From assembly GCA_933228675.1 (NCBI GenBank), contig OW121744.1, forward strand, positions 21,857,536-21,921,535: 64,000 nucleotides of DNA, read 5' to 3'. How positions within the stretch are numbered: position 1 is the first letter of the stretch; each line of letters begins with the position of its first letter. This document shows positions 47,498 through 58,849 of this stretch, piece by piece. This DNA is from Stomorhina lunata (taxonomy: Eukaryota > Arthropoda > Insecta > Diptera > Rhiniidae). The notes below the pieces were generated by a model that was not told where the DNA came from, made no database searches, and saw only the letters and a program-made list of their open reading frames with translations. The translations under genes were made by a program, and so were the position numbers.

Positions 47498-48889
47498 ATA
47501 TGGGCAAATCCGAAAAACACTAAACCAAGGACAAAATTTTAAAACTGTCAAAATCGCGTATTTGTGTTTATGGAAAAAATTACCATATATTGATCCTTTA
47601 GAATATATAATGGATACAATTTTTGATTGCTCTCTTCAAGAATGGCAGGTCTTTATTTGCACCCATCTCGAATTTGTATACATTTTTTAAAATAAAAGTT
47701 CATTAAAATCGCAAAAACATCCAATTAGGTATCAAGTTTCAGTAGAGGCTCAAAGTCTGCTTAATTTTATACAATAAGATGTAAAAGACCCCATCAAAAG
47801 TAATTGGAGTGATATAAATAACGTCAATTAAAAAAGGGCTCTCAGTGTGTAGCGTCCGTCACAGAAATAAAGGTTTTTTTAATTTGACTAGTGCAATTTT
47901 TCTTTTTTCTCCAATTGAACTTAGTTCGTAAAGAGAACTTATAGTATGCTTTACATTAGGCTAAAAATATATAGATGTTAATATAGTATTTACAGAAAAA
48001 TATACATAGGAAAGTGTGTAGCGTCCGTCATAGTATATATTTTTTACAAAATTATATTTATTAAATACAATATTTACGAGCACATGTCTGTCTTATTCAT
48101 AAAGCAATAGCACTGTTTATATCCACAGAGTAAATTTAAGATATTAGATGTTAAAAAATATACAGTGGGGCAAATTTGATGCTTCTGAAATTTGATTATT
48201 ATTTTTATTTTTGCGACACTCTAACAGTTAGCCGCTGCATTCTTTTGACGAAAAATAAGATGTAAAAAGTGTAAAACTTTAAATAAATATATGTATGTAG
48301 CCGTTTTGAGAAATATTAAATTGAGCCCAAAAATCGCATTTTAACCGCGAACATGAAAAGAAAGGAGATGAAAATCGGGAACAAATAAAACCATTTTTTT
48401 TTCACTGAATAACGAATCCTTAAAAAAAAATATGAAATATGAATTTTTTCCTAGTAAAAACATTGAAGTAAAAACTGTATCGTCCGTCACGTAGCATCCG
48501 CAACAGTTCATTTATGGATTTTTGGTGAAACTGGAAACATTAAAATATTTTTTTAAATCTGTTTTGTAATCCTCCGATTTTACTCTATCTTTAATGTATT
48601 TACATTTTTTTTATTACTATGACCGATTTTATGAAAATTACAGAAACACGTGTTGAAAACAAAGTCATTCCCATTTTTTGTAGCGTCCGTCACGGCACTT
48701 TAAAAGCGAATATCTTTTTCCTAAAAAAGAAGTATGTAAATTAAAAAGTGTCATTCGATAGCACAATCGATGGGCTAATATGCTCTGAAAACTGTGCAAA
48801 GATATCTAGTGTAGAACGACAACGGGAGACATTTAAGTACAACAAAATCCGTACAAATGTATCGTCCGTCACGCAGGATTTGCCCATAT
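47498..48889 (+). mobile_element. 1.4-kb terminal-repeat element T, copy 1
   Basis: Perfect 14-base terminal inverted repeats ATATGGGCAAATCC. Inside, the motif TA(G/T)CGTCCGTCA occurs in one orientation at 47850, 48019, 48478, 48681 and 48860, with a degenerate one at 48492. There is no long reading frame. The last 130 bases have a short frame (STIDGLIC, KISSVERQ, FKYNKIRTNVSSVTQ) also readable in copy 2. Probably a non-autonomous DNA transposon; superfamily unknown. Confidence 0.8.
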
Positions 48890-49749
48890 GATAATGAACT
48901 CAATAATATTATATTCTGCACCATATTCTAAATTATGCGATTATAATGTTCACGTTCGAAATGTCCGCCAAACAGACCATTCAGTGTTTTATTTTTATCC
49001 AAGTACCCAAAATATGAAGCCCAATCTAAATCGTTCCTTATAATTATAAATTCAAAATCTGTTTTTTGTCAACATCTGTTGCATGTTGCTTGCATCAAAT
49101 CTCATCCAACTTACTGTTGCTGTTGTCGATTTTCACATTGTTGCTGCTTCTGTTTCCTTAAGTACACCTTGCAAAATTTAGAGAAACAAATGCTCAACTA
49201 TTTATTAAGCTTAACTCACTCTGACTGTAATCCACTCATTCTGTATTTCACAATATTTCACTCACTCAATCACACTCCTTTTGTTCTCTTTAGGTAAATG
49301 AGTAAATGTGTATTTTTAAGATTGAAACTACGAACAATTCAATACCTATGAGTAGTGTATTCGGTCATAGTCGTATTTATTTTTTACTTTGACTTACAAA
49401 CCAGAGTTGGAAATGTTAAACTTTTTTCAATTTTTTGTGAAAAATTCTACGAAAATTTTTGAAGATTAATGGAAATTCTTCCATTCATTTTGGACGATTC
49501 CAAACCTCTCAAGAGTAGCCGAAATAATTTTTGACGGGTTATAATTCCAAATCATGGATTTGTAAAGACTCTCGACAATTATAAGACTTTCGGCCTCTTA
49601 CAACCACTTTTTTTTATTTTATTCAAATTCTGCAAAAATATTCAAAATAGTAGACAGAAGTAGAAGTGAATGTGTCAAATTATATGGGAATCGGACTCAT
49701 ATAATTTAGGTTTTTTACATACCTGGATATAACCTCCTAACCATATACA
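48890..49749. other. unique sequence, no gene recognised
   Basis: A cysteine-rich open frame near 49079-49297 is low-complexity (TGT/TGC runs) and has no supporting context. Confidence 0.5.
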
Positions 49750-51250
49750 TTCGCAAAGGAGTTGCGTGCCAGCTTTAAACAATCATTAGACACACATGAT
49801 ACCAAATTAAACTTACTCTGGGTTAAGTTCAGAATCAAGGTACATCTATTGCAGTTTCTTTACAGAAGCCCAAACGCAGAAACGATGATCGAGAGTTGTC
49901 AGAACAACGAAGTCGATACTGCTGGTGTTTTCAATGTTCTCAACATGTCCAGGATTTGCCATTCAAGATACACAACTTATGAAGGCCAAGATTCGCCGCA
50001 CATAATCACCTAGAGCAAGTGCTGAATTAACCAACGCATATTCTATGTGTTGAAGTAGTGTTCTAACAAAATGTGACTTCACACCCTGTCTAGTATGAAG
50101 CCAAGGTTTTTGTTCCTCTTGGAAATTGCGAAATTGATACCATTTCCGCCTCTTTTTTGTTTTCCGCACTTCGTAATGCTTGACAAACATCATCGAAAAG
50201 TTCTGTGGGTTAGGAAAAATGCTGTTGGACTAAGCATAACTAAGCCCATCATTAAGTTTCCTCAACAATAATGTCAGTGCCTAGGCGGAAATGTTCTTCA
50301 ATGGAATTAAGATAATAATGAAAATGTTCATCCAGGGAAAAAATTGCGATTAAACCATAGCTAAAAACTTAGTTCTTTCAGACGAGCAAACATTCAGCCA
50401 GATACCGAGAGGTTGCACAAGGCGTACGTGTGCCAAAGTATTATGACTTAAAAAAGCTCTGTACAAGCAACGTCGTCGTAATTCTAATACCCCGAAAAGC
50501 TGTAAGAGTTTCTGGTCATTCGTTTAAAGAGTTAAAAATAATGCTAGTTCTTCAATTGCTTCCCTTTTAAGAATGGTCAATCATACACAGTCAGATACTG
50601 GGAGGTTGCTAAAGGAGTACGTGTGCCAAAGTATTTAGACTTAAAAAAGTTCTGTACGAGCAACGTCGAAATTGTAATCATACGAAGTGCTGTAAGATAT
50701 TCTGGTCATTCGTTTTAAGAGTTAAAAATAATGTTAGTTCTTTATTTTTTTCTCTTTTTAAGAAGGTCAATCATTTACAAAGTTGATAAAGCTTAACTTT
50801 TAGCAGAATTAAACTCTGTTCTTAGCAGAATTAAACTCTGTTCTTTTGCGTCCGTGCTGTAAAACGGGGTTTAGCGGATCTCAACATAAACAAGTCTTTA
50901 GGGCCGGATAGCATTTTAGCACTGGTCTTGAATGCGATGCTGTTAGATTGCGCGTCCCTTAGCTATCCTTTTTAAGAAACTTATATCACGCCGGTAAATT
51001 TCCTTAGTGTTGGATTGTGTCTAATGCTACGCCTATCCCTATAATGGTTGAAAAGATTTGTTCTGATCTTTCCAAAGTTTTGGAGATTATGGTAAACCAT
51101 CGTCTCATTAAATAACTAGAATCAAATAAACCACTAAGCGATCGCCAGTACGGATTTCGTAGAGGACACTCTACAGAAGACTTGTAGCTTTCCTATTGGA
51201 AAACTTTTATCATTCCATTTGGCGAAAGCAAAGTTGTGGCTTAGGATATT
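49750..51250 (+). pseudogene. jockey-like LINE relic: endonuclease, linker and reverse transcriptase pieces
   Basis: Blocks in order are: LNLLWVKFRIKVHLLQFLYR followed by SPNAET (endonuclease, 49810-49890); a linker with CKSFWSFVQRVKNNASSS (about 50500-50560), duplicated in tandem with a period of about 190 bases (second copy to about 50760); LNINKSLGPDSI at about 50890, the start of the reverse transcriptase; and DRQYGFRRGHSTEDL at about 51137-51185. Many stops and frameshifts; inactive. Confidence 0.78.
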
Positions 51251-51347
51251 TACACCTACAACACGCTCGTCTATGCATATAAATATAATTCTTAAATACA
51301 TTTTGTCTGCTAAATCCAAAAATGATTTTAGATGGCTCTAGTTTTCA

Positions 51348-51348
<1 letters not shown>

Positions 51349-51398
<50 letters not shown>
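51349..51398. repeat. TA microsatellite
   Basis: About 25 TA repeats, following a TTTTCAAG sequence that resembles, inverted, the sequence before the TA tract at 52943. Confidence 0.95.
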
Positions 51399-51400
<2 letters not shown>

Positions 51401-51649
51401 TTGTTTTTTTTTTTTTTGAAAAGGCGGTTTTGCAGGACGTATATTAATGTAACTGAAAAACAGCTTGCCATAATTAACAAGAAAAAAATCAAAATTCGGC
51501 GACAGTATTGTCTTTAAGTTGTTCTCATAATATTTTTCAATCCACTCAGCAGTTACAGAGATATTCTACAATTTGAACAAAATTATTTTATCGGTAGTAG
51601 CTTTTGCTTTAAATTTTAATAGATGTGCTTACTTATATTAACAGTACCT

Positions 51650-52938
51650 GGTAGACCGAGCCTTGCTCGGAGCTTTATGATAAGCATTTTGAGGAAAATT
51701 TTAAAGTTTTTATATATTTTATATTATAAAGTGCTAAAATAAATTTAGAGGAAAGACATTGAAATATTCAGTTAGTTTTGAATAGAAATATTCAGTTAGT
51801 TTTGAATTATTTGATTTATTTTGTCCTACCAACACATAGTTTGCATTGTTTACAGTTTAACTCATTTTGAATAATTTTGGAAATTATTCATATCAACAGA
51901 AACCTCTGACTTTGAGTAAATTTCAGTAGCGCCACCTTTCGAAATTTCTTCATACCAACTAAGAAACCTTCGTCGGATCATGTGCAACAACTTTGCTAAA
52001 GATTGTAGCATAATTAAATGTACAGATTACGATTAAATTGACTTTGAGTAAGTTTCTGTAGCGCCACCTGTCGGAAATTATTCATACCAACTAAAAAGCC
52101 TTCGTCGGCTCATGCGCTACAACTTTGCTAAAGATCATAGCATGATCAAATGTACAGTTTACGATTTAATTAATTTTTAGTAATTTTCAGTGGCGCCATC
52201 TATCGGAAATTAGTCTTATCAACTTTAAAACCTTCGCCGGCTTATCCGCAACATCTTCGCTAAAGAGCATAACACAATCAAATTCACAGTTTACTATTCT
52301 ATAAAGAACATACATACAGACAAACATTCATTTGTTTAAAATAATACTAATTTTTCCCCCTTTTTATTCCCTAATTTCTAAAAGTTCCATATGTATATTT
52401 GGTACTTTTTTGGTGCCAATTGAATTCGGTACATTTTTTTAAAACGCATTTAACATAATGTATAATGTTCCTATTCATATTACTATGGAGATGTTAAGTT
52501 ATCATTTTATCCCTTTTTTACCCATTTTGGCTCCAAAATCAAAAAAGTACCAAATACGTGTTTCATGTTTTTTTTACATCTATTGATTGCAGTACCAAGT
52601 TTCTTTCTATATTCTTTAGTTTAAAATATAAGAGTGGGTTAAAAAGGTGCCAAAAAAAACTATTTTCACCCTTTTTTACCCCCTATCGGACATTGTTTCA
52701 AAAAAGTACCAAACACCTGTCCGCTTATTTTCAAAGCTGTTTAAAACGTAATTTTAATTTTGTTTCTATACCTATTACTTTAGGAGACATAGCGTTTTCA
52801 ATTTTTTCCCCTTTTTACCCGTTTTTACCCTCTTAGAGGTAAAAGTTCCAAAAGTCCCTTCTTCTTCGACCTATGCATCAAAAAAGATACCCACTGTCCA
52901 AATTTTATCAAAATCGTTAGAGCCGTTTTCGAGATAGC

Positions 52939-53006
<68 letters not shown>
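51650..53006 (+). mobile_element. unclassified 1.35-kb element with 132-bp tandem repeats and a TA tail
   Basis: It starts near a perfect hairpin CCGAGC-CTT-GCTCGG (51656-51670). At 51905-52300 there are three tandem units of 132 bases, each with a GCGCCA(C/T)C block (51929, 52061, 52193). Near the end it has CAAAATCGTTAGAGCCGTTT and then a TA tract of about 64 bases (52943-53006). This layout recalls widespread insect non-coding elements. The class is my guess and no protein is encoded. Confidence 0.5.
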
Positions 53007-53011
<5 letters not shown>

Positions 53012-53481
53012 TATTGCTCGTTTAAGAATATAAGATTTGTTGTTTCTCCTATTTTTTATGATTTTTCTAAAAACGAAGAAATAAAAAACAGTTTTTTCGG
53101 TGTAAATTCTAAAATGACTAAAAATAAAATTGTTCTTGAATTTCGGTTTTTCTTATTAGCTCAACATAACCAACTGTTTTGGAGTTATATTAACACCATT
53201 TGCAAAAAACAAAAAACAAAATATATCTCGAAAACTAGAACCAACTCGAAAAAACTAATGTCAGTTTCGGATTGAGCACACCAGATTTGCAGTTATATTA
53301 ACACCATTTGCAAAGAAAAAACAACATATCTCGAAAACTAAACCCAACTCGAGATCCGTCTAGATTTGGTCAACAAATCTCATGTTGGCCTGTGTAATAT
53401 ATCACTCTACGTCAAAAAGTGATTTCTAGCTATAATTTTTAAAATTTTGTATATAGAATTCGCGAATTCTCAATTTAAACA
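53007..53481. other. short tandem duplication in otherwise unique DNA
   Basis: ATATTAACACCATTTGCAAA occurs at about 53186 and 53294, each followed by ATATCTCGAAAACTA, a tandem duplication of about 108 bases. Nothing else recognised. Confidence 0.6.
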
Positions 53482-54206
53482 AGTAAGAAAGTACTATAGT
53501 CGGTCAAGCCCGACCATACGATACCCTTCACCACTAATGTCAAAAGTGTTCTTTTTCCTTTGCTAAATTTTGCCATCATACAAACATATTCTCAAAACTT
53601 ATACATTTAAGCTGTTTCCGTCATTTGGACTTATATGAGAGCTACGGAAATTTGGTAAATTGATTACAGTTATTACAAAAATTATGTATGCAAAAAATAA
53701 ACTTAAAATTCTCATTGTCTTCGGATTTAGGAGCGTTTTAGTGAATTTTGTCTCATTTAGTGCGTTTTGAGAAAAGAGTTTGTATGGGAGCTATGGTCAA
53801 ATGTGGACCGATTTCAACGAAATTTGGTAGAGTGATTTTAGTTTAAGCAGTATTTTTTATAATCTCATGAACAAATATTGATATTTGGGGCCAATATATC
53901 AATATCGGTAAGTGATACCTAGGGTACCATAAATAATGGATCGATTTCAATATCCATGATCCGACTATCAAAAAGATGATCTGAGCCAAATTTCATCAAA
54001 TTATCTTTAGAATTGCGACCTGTACTTTGATTACATGGTTTACATGGGGGTCCAGCAAGCCAGTCAGACGGACGGACTGACTGACATCGCTAAATCGACT
54101 CAGAAAGTTATTCTTAACTTATTGGTATACTAAAAGGTGGGTCTAAGACAAATATTTCTATGCGTTACATACATCAGCACAAACTTATAATACCCTTCAT
54201 CTATAG
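53482..54206 (-). repeat. dispersed repeat family A, copy 3 (inverted)
   Basis: Reverse-complement match to 44388-45170. Its outer end continues at 55045 as GGTATAAAAAG after the hAT-like insertion. Confidence 0.83.
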
Positions 54207-55044
54207 TGGTGAAGTAGGGTTGCCAGTCAGGCTGGATTCGACTGGATTGCCCAGCTTTTTTAGTGCTTGTGCAGTGTCAAGCTAAAATTAAATTTGTCCA
54301 GCTAAAAGGTGAAGAATTATTTTTTTTTTATATTCTTAAAGAAAAACTATTTTAATGAAAAAGAACGCAACAAAAACTTTTCTAAAACTTATCCTCTATT
54401 TGGCCTTTCCTTTTCGTAGAATCTTCCTCTCAAAAACTCCAAGAATAGCTTCCTCGTGTTTTGTATAGCGTAGTTTAAGTTCTTACAGAGAAAGCTTTAT
54501 TTCTTATTTGCCTGTTTATGCCAAAATAGCATATGTTGGCAAGTATGATTCTACGTTTGATTTCGAAACTTATGTCGTTTTTTATGTTGACGGCGGTACC
54601 AAGGTAAACAAATTATTTTACATCCTCGTAGCTATAGTTCTCAACGATCACATGTGGTCCAATTCTTAAGGATTGAGAAACCAGCAGTTTTGTTTTGATT
54701 CTTTGACAACTAGACCCATTCTATTAGATTCCTTCTCGATACTTGAAAAATCGCGCAATGTGCGTCCCATGATATCGAACGCGAGTAGCATGTGTTTTAT
54801 GTTAAAAATTGTTTCAGATGTATTAGCTGCAGCATCTCGGACGAATTCATTTTCTCTCGATATAGCTGCGGTTACTTACAGTATTCGCAATTCGGTTTAT
54901 CAAACATTTAAAGATTCATCGAAGCAAATTATTAATGCAAGCTTTTTATTATTAATGTCCAGCTAATTTTTGGGTTGTCAATTTTTTTTTTTTTCCTTAT
55001 GTCCAGCTTTTTCAGGATTCGTGTCTGGCAACCCTATGGTGAAG
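54207..55044. mobile_element. hAT-like element with 8-base target duplication
   Basis: Terminal inverted repeats TAGGGTTGCCAG at 54215-54226 and CTGGCAACCCTA at 55025-55036. TGGTGAAG is duplicated exactly on both sides (54207-54214 and 55037-55044), the 8-base duplication typical of hAT elements. At 822 bases it has no hAT transposase; the interior holds a LINE fragment. It inserted into family A copy 3. Confidence 0.85.
54380..54745 (-). pseudogene. RTE-like LINE reverse-transcriptase fragment inside the hAT-like element
   Basis: Minus-strand pieces read MGLVVKESKQ, FVYLGTAVNIKNDISFEIK, RRIILANICYFGINRQIRNK and EAILGVFERE. They match the FVYLG, EIKRRI..AN.CYFGL and LGVFERK sequence at the end of RTE/CR1-like reverse transcriptases. 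Stops and shifts interrupt it. The plus-strand frame over the same bases is a shadow. Confidence 0.78.
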
Positions 55045-55059
55045 GGTATAAAAAGTACA

Positions 55060-56309
55060 ATTGTATCATATTTGCCATCCCTGCTACCAAATAGGAAGGA
55101 AAGAAAAAACTGTTAAGTTGTTCAAAAACAAAACTCAAATTAATATTTCAGTGATTCATTAACACTAGCCCTAACTTAACAAAATACAAGTGTGTTATAC
55201 TTCCCATCCCTGCTTTATATTTGTCTTACTATTGTACTCAACTTGTAGCTACTTTATCAATACTCTTATCCCAAATGTTTAAGTACTCGTCGTACACTGA
55301 AGATGATAATTTTTCTCCTGTTGCTGTTGCTTTTGTTGTTGTTGTTGTAGTCGTATTCAATATTATATGTATCCATCCATCCACATCATTCCACAACAAC
55401 TTAAAAAACCACCACAAAATACAAACTTAACAATAGCAACAAACTCAAGCCCATCTAGCTATAACTATAGCTATTGCTGTTGCTGTTGCTTCAGCCTGCC
55501 TTGACTAAATTCCAATTGTGTCGTTTATTCGTTTATGTCCGACCCGCAATCGCTTTGGTAGACGTGCGCCCGCTACTCATTTTCAGTCCGGTTTTGAATT
55601 TGTCGTTGAGCGCAAGCTGGCTCTGGGATACTTACGAGTAAAAGAAAATTTGAAAAAAGCCCAAAAAATTTGTTTTTCGCTGTCTTTGTTTCAGTTTTCA
55701 TTTAGTCTGGCAGAGTTAAAGGCCCGTTTATGTGTTTTAACATAAAAAAATATCATTAAAAAAAATTTAAATAAAATTTTTAACAAAAAGTAATTGAAAA
55801 TTTTATAAACTTAACTTCTAATATCGAATACAACAAAAAGTGTAATTGTCTTAAGATTTTTTCTTTATAAGAATATTTTTGCAATTTTAATATAAAACGC
55901 CGCCGGTAATTTTTTGTATTGATTTAAGCGCGATTTTAAAACGTGGATATTTATTAAGAAATTTTAAAATGTGCATAATTTGTGAAAATAAATAATACAA
56001 GTGCATTTATAAGTTTTGCTTTTTCAATTTATTTTGACTCATTTTAATTGAAAATATAAAAACAACAATTTGTTTCAAAATACTATAATTGCAAAATAAA
56101 CAATATTTTTTTCATAAATCAATATTTTTTCAATTTTGCATTTCTTCAAGAATATTGAATATAAAATTAACGGAAATCAAGTAAGATTGTTTTGTATTTT
56201 TATAAGACTTTATAAAATATATATATTTTTTTTAAATCACAATAAGGCAAAATTACATTTTAGTTAAACTATTTTAGTTACGGTCACCCCTTATTTCCGA
56301 TTTAAAAAA
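55060..56309. other. intergenic sequence with simple repeats, possible leader exon
   Basis: Contains a GTT repeat near 55335 and CAA/CTG runs near 55470-55490. 55510-55745 is more GC-rich than its surroundings and has an open frame from 55518 (75 residues) without recognisable homology. It could be a gene leader or coding first exon, but I cannot support that with splice pairs. Confidence 0.3.
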
Positions 56310-56390
56310 AACAAGTAAGAGTGTTAAATTCGGCTGTGCTGAATCTTATATACCCACCATCAAGTTGTGTTAAATCTAGAAACATATCTC
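56310..56390 (+). repeat. dispersed repeat family B, left fragment
   Basis: Starts CAAGTAAGAGTGTTAAATTC and GGCTGTGCTGAATCTTATAT, a head similar to that of family A (CAAGTAAGAAAG...). Element T copy 2 follows immediately, and family B-like sequence returns near 57930-58270. Confidence 0.55.
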
Positions 56391-57755
56391 ATATGGGCAA
56401 ATCCGAAAAACATTAAGCCAAGGACAAAATTTTAATACTATCAAAATCACGCATTTGTGTTTACGAAAAAAATTACCATATATTGATCCTCTAGAATATA
56501 TAATGGATACAATTTTGGATTGCTCTCTTCGTGAATGGCAGGTCTTTATTTGCACCCATCTCGAATTTTTATAAATTTTTTTTTAAATAATAGGTATAGA
56601 TCGCAAAAACATAAAAATCGCAAAAACATACATTTAGGTATCAAGTTTCAGTAGGGGCTCAAAGTCTTCTTAATTTTATACAATTATATGTAAAAGACCC
56701 CATCAAGAGTAATTGGAATGATATAAATAACGTCAAGTAAAAAAGGGCTCACAGTGTGTAGCGTCCGTCACAATGATAATAATTTTTTTAATTTAACTAG
56801 TGCTATTTTTCTTTTTGCTCCAATTGAACTTGGTTCGTAAAGAGAACTTATAGTATGCTTTACATTAGGCTAAAAATATATAGATGTTAATAAAGCACTT
56901 TACAGATTAATATGTATAGAAAAGTGTGTAGCGTCCGTCACAGTATATATTTTTTACAAAATGATATTTATTAAATACAAAATTTACGAACACATGTCTG
57001 TCTTATTCATAAAGCAATAACACTGTCTATATTCACAGATCAAATTTAAGGTATTATGTGTTAAAAAAGCATACAGTGGGGCAAATTTGATGCTTTTGAA
57101 AAAAAAAAATTTGTTTATTTTGGGACACTCTAACATCTAGCCTCAGCATTCTTGGAACGAAAAATAAGATGTAAAAATTTGAGAAATAATAAATTATCCC
57201 CAAAAATCGCATTTTTAACCGCGAATATGAAGATGAAGGAGATGAATTTCGGGAACAAATAACACCATTATTTTACTGATTTACAAACCCTTAAAAAAAT
57301 ATGAAATATAAATTTTTCCTAATAAAAAACATGCAAGTAAAAACTGTATCGTCCGTCACGTAGCGTCCGCAACAGTTCATTTATAGATTTTTAGTGAAAC
57401 TGGAGACCTTAAAATATTTTGATAAATGCAGTATTGTAATCCTCTGATTTTTCTCTATCTTCAATGTATTTACAATTTTTTTTACTACTATGACCGTTTT
57501 GATGAAAATTACAGAAACACGTGTTGAAAAAAAGTCACTTCCATTTTTTGTAGCGTCCGTCACAGCACTTTAAAAGCGAATATTTTTTTCCTCCAAAGCG
57601 AGTATGTAAATTAACAAATGCCATTCGAGAGCACAATCGATGGCCTAATATTTTCTGAAATCTGTGCAAAGATATCTCGTGTAAAACGACAATGGGATTC
57701 ATTTAAGTACAACAAAATCCGTACAAATGTATCGTCACGCAGGATTTGTCCATAT
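56391..57755 (+). mobile_element. 1.4-kb terminal-repeat element T, copy 2
   Basis: Ends ATATGGGCAAATCC and GGATTTGTCCATAT (one mismatch). The TA(G/T)CGTCCGTCA motif lies at 56759, 56929, 57347, 57361 (degenerate), 57551 and, shortened by four bases, 57730. Overall it is collinear with copy 1 apart from small indels. Confidence 0.8.
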
Positions 57756-57929
57756 ATCTACGAGGGTGCAGCTAATTCAAAATGTGGAACAAATTCGAAA
57801 AAAGTTGTTACTCTAGTTGGTATTGTTAGTAAAATATTTGGACTAAATTCGGTTGCAGGAGCTCTATAGTTCAGGTCTTAATATGCTGCTTGTACCCCCG
57901 AATTTTTTTGATAGTATAAACATATAAAA

Positions 57930-58279
57930 AATGTTGATCGATTGTAACAAAATGTTACACACTGGCTGGTTTTTATATAGAGCTTATTCTTGCTTATTCT
58001 TATTCTAATTTAATAGCTTTTAGTTGGCCTTTTCTACATTTTTTTTTTTGGTTTCCGGGAGTGTTTTTTATATGAAAGCTATATATGGACAAATATGGAC
58101 CGATTCCTATAAAATTATAAGCTATATTATACTGACCAATAGTTGCATAAAGCTTCTCTATTCTATATTAAGTCGTCAAAGCTATTACAATTGTATTCAA
58201 TTTATCAGATTAATGATTTTCCGGATCGGGGTTATATGGGAGCTCTAACTAAATGTGAACCGATTTTTAATACACAACT
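57930..58279 (+). repeat. dispersed repeat family B, diverged copy
   Basis: Carries the landmarks GTTACACACTGGCTGG, ATATGGACCGATT and TATGGGAGCTCTAACTAAAT, shared loosely with 59690-60130. Confidence 0.5.
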
Positions 58280-58612
58280 TCTTTAACCCAGTAAAACTTT
58301 TCATTACCAAATAATGAGTTAAACAGTTAAACTATTGAACACGAACTACTTACTCATTCGCTGTTTAAGTCATTACATTAACATGGGGATGTCATTGGAG
58401 GCAAGTACTTACCAATTGCAGAAAAGTAATGACTTGGGTAAGCAATTTGAAAGCAACAACAACAACAGCAACAACTTTTTTGTTGTTGTTTTATTAAAAA
58501 CATATATTTTTAAACGAAATACAAAATTTTTTTTATGATCCCATGGGGGCTCGAACCCAGACCCTCCGACTGCTAGGCAGAGACTCTTCCACTGAGCTAC
58601 TTCATATGTTGA
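58280..58612 (-). mobile_element. tRNA-derived SINE-like element
   Basis: The minus-strand head has an A box TAGCTCAGTGGAAGAG and a B box GGTTCGAGCC, with a seven-base CTAGCAG loop that would put AGC in the anticodon position. The acceptor stem does not pair well, so it is not a working tRNA gene. The body has CAA/TTG repeats and ends near GTTTTACTGGGTTAAAGAAG. Confidence 0.6.
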
Positions 58613-58849
58613 AAACTTAGCAGCTTATAATTAATATAAACAATTTTTATTTTTAGATCCAAAATCATGTGAAAATAGCTTTGTTTTTCCCTGCTTTTTT
58701 TTGCTTTGTTGTAATTTTTGGAAAAATATTTTTATACGATTTTTTGTAATTATTTTAAAACTTTTTTAAAATTATTTTAAAACTTAAACAATTTAAATCT
58801 TCTTTTTTGTATAAGTTTTTACATAAGATTGACTCTTACTTACTTAAAT
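58613..58849. other. A+T-rich spacer, nothing recognised
   Basis: Poly-T and ATTTT-rich sequence only. Confidence 0.5.

Noticed and set aside
49079..49297. Cysteine-rich secreted peptide (CCCCRFSHCCCFCF)
   Set aside because: It is low-complexity TGT/TGC sequence, with irregular cysteine spacing and no signal peptide or splice support.
54673..54966. A 97-codon plus-strand frame inside the hAT-like element
   Set aside because: The minus strand over the left part reads as reverse transcriptase, and the plus frame has no homology that I recognise.
55518..55745. A 75-codon frame in a GC-richer stretch
   Set aside because: Could be a leader or first exon, but there is no recognisable domain or paired splice site; mentioned only under the intergenic entry.
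58541..58612. Functional tRNA-Ala gene on the minus strand
   Set aside because: A and B boxes are present, but the acceptor stem does not pair and one anticodon-stem pair is lost; it is better explained as a SINE head.
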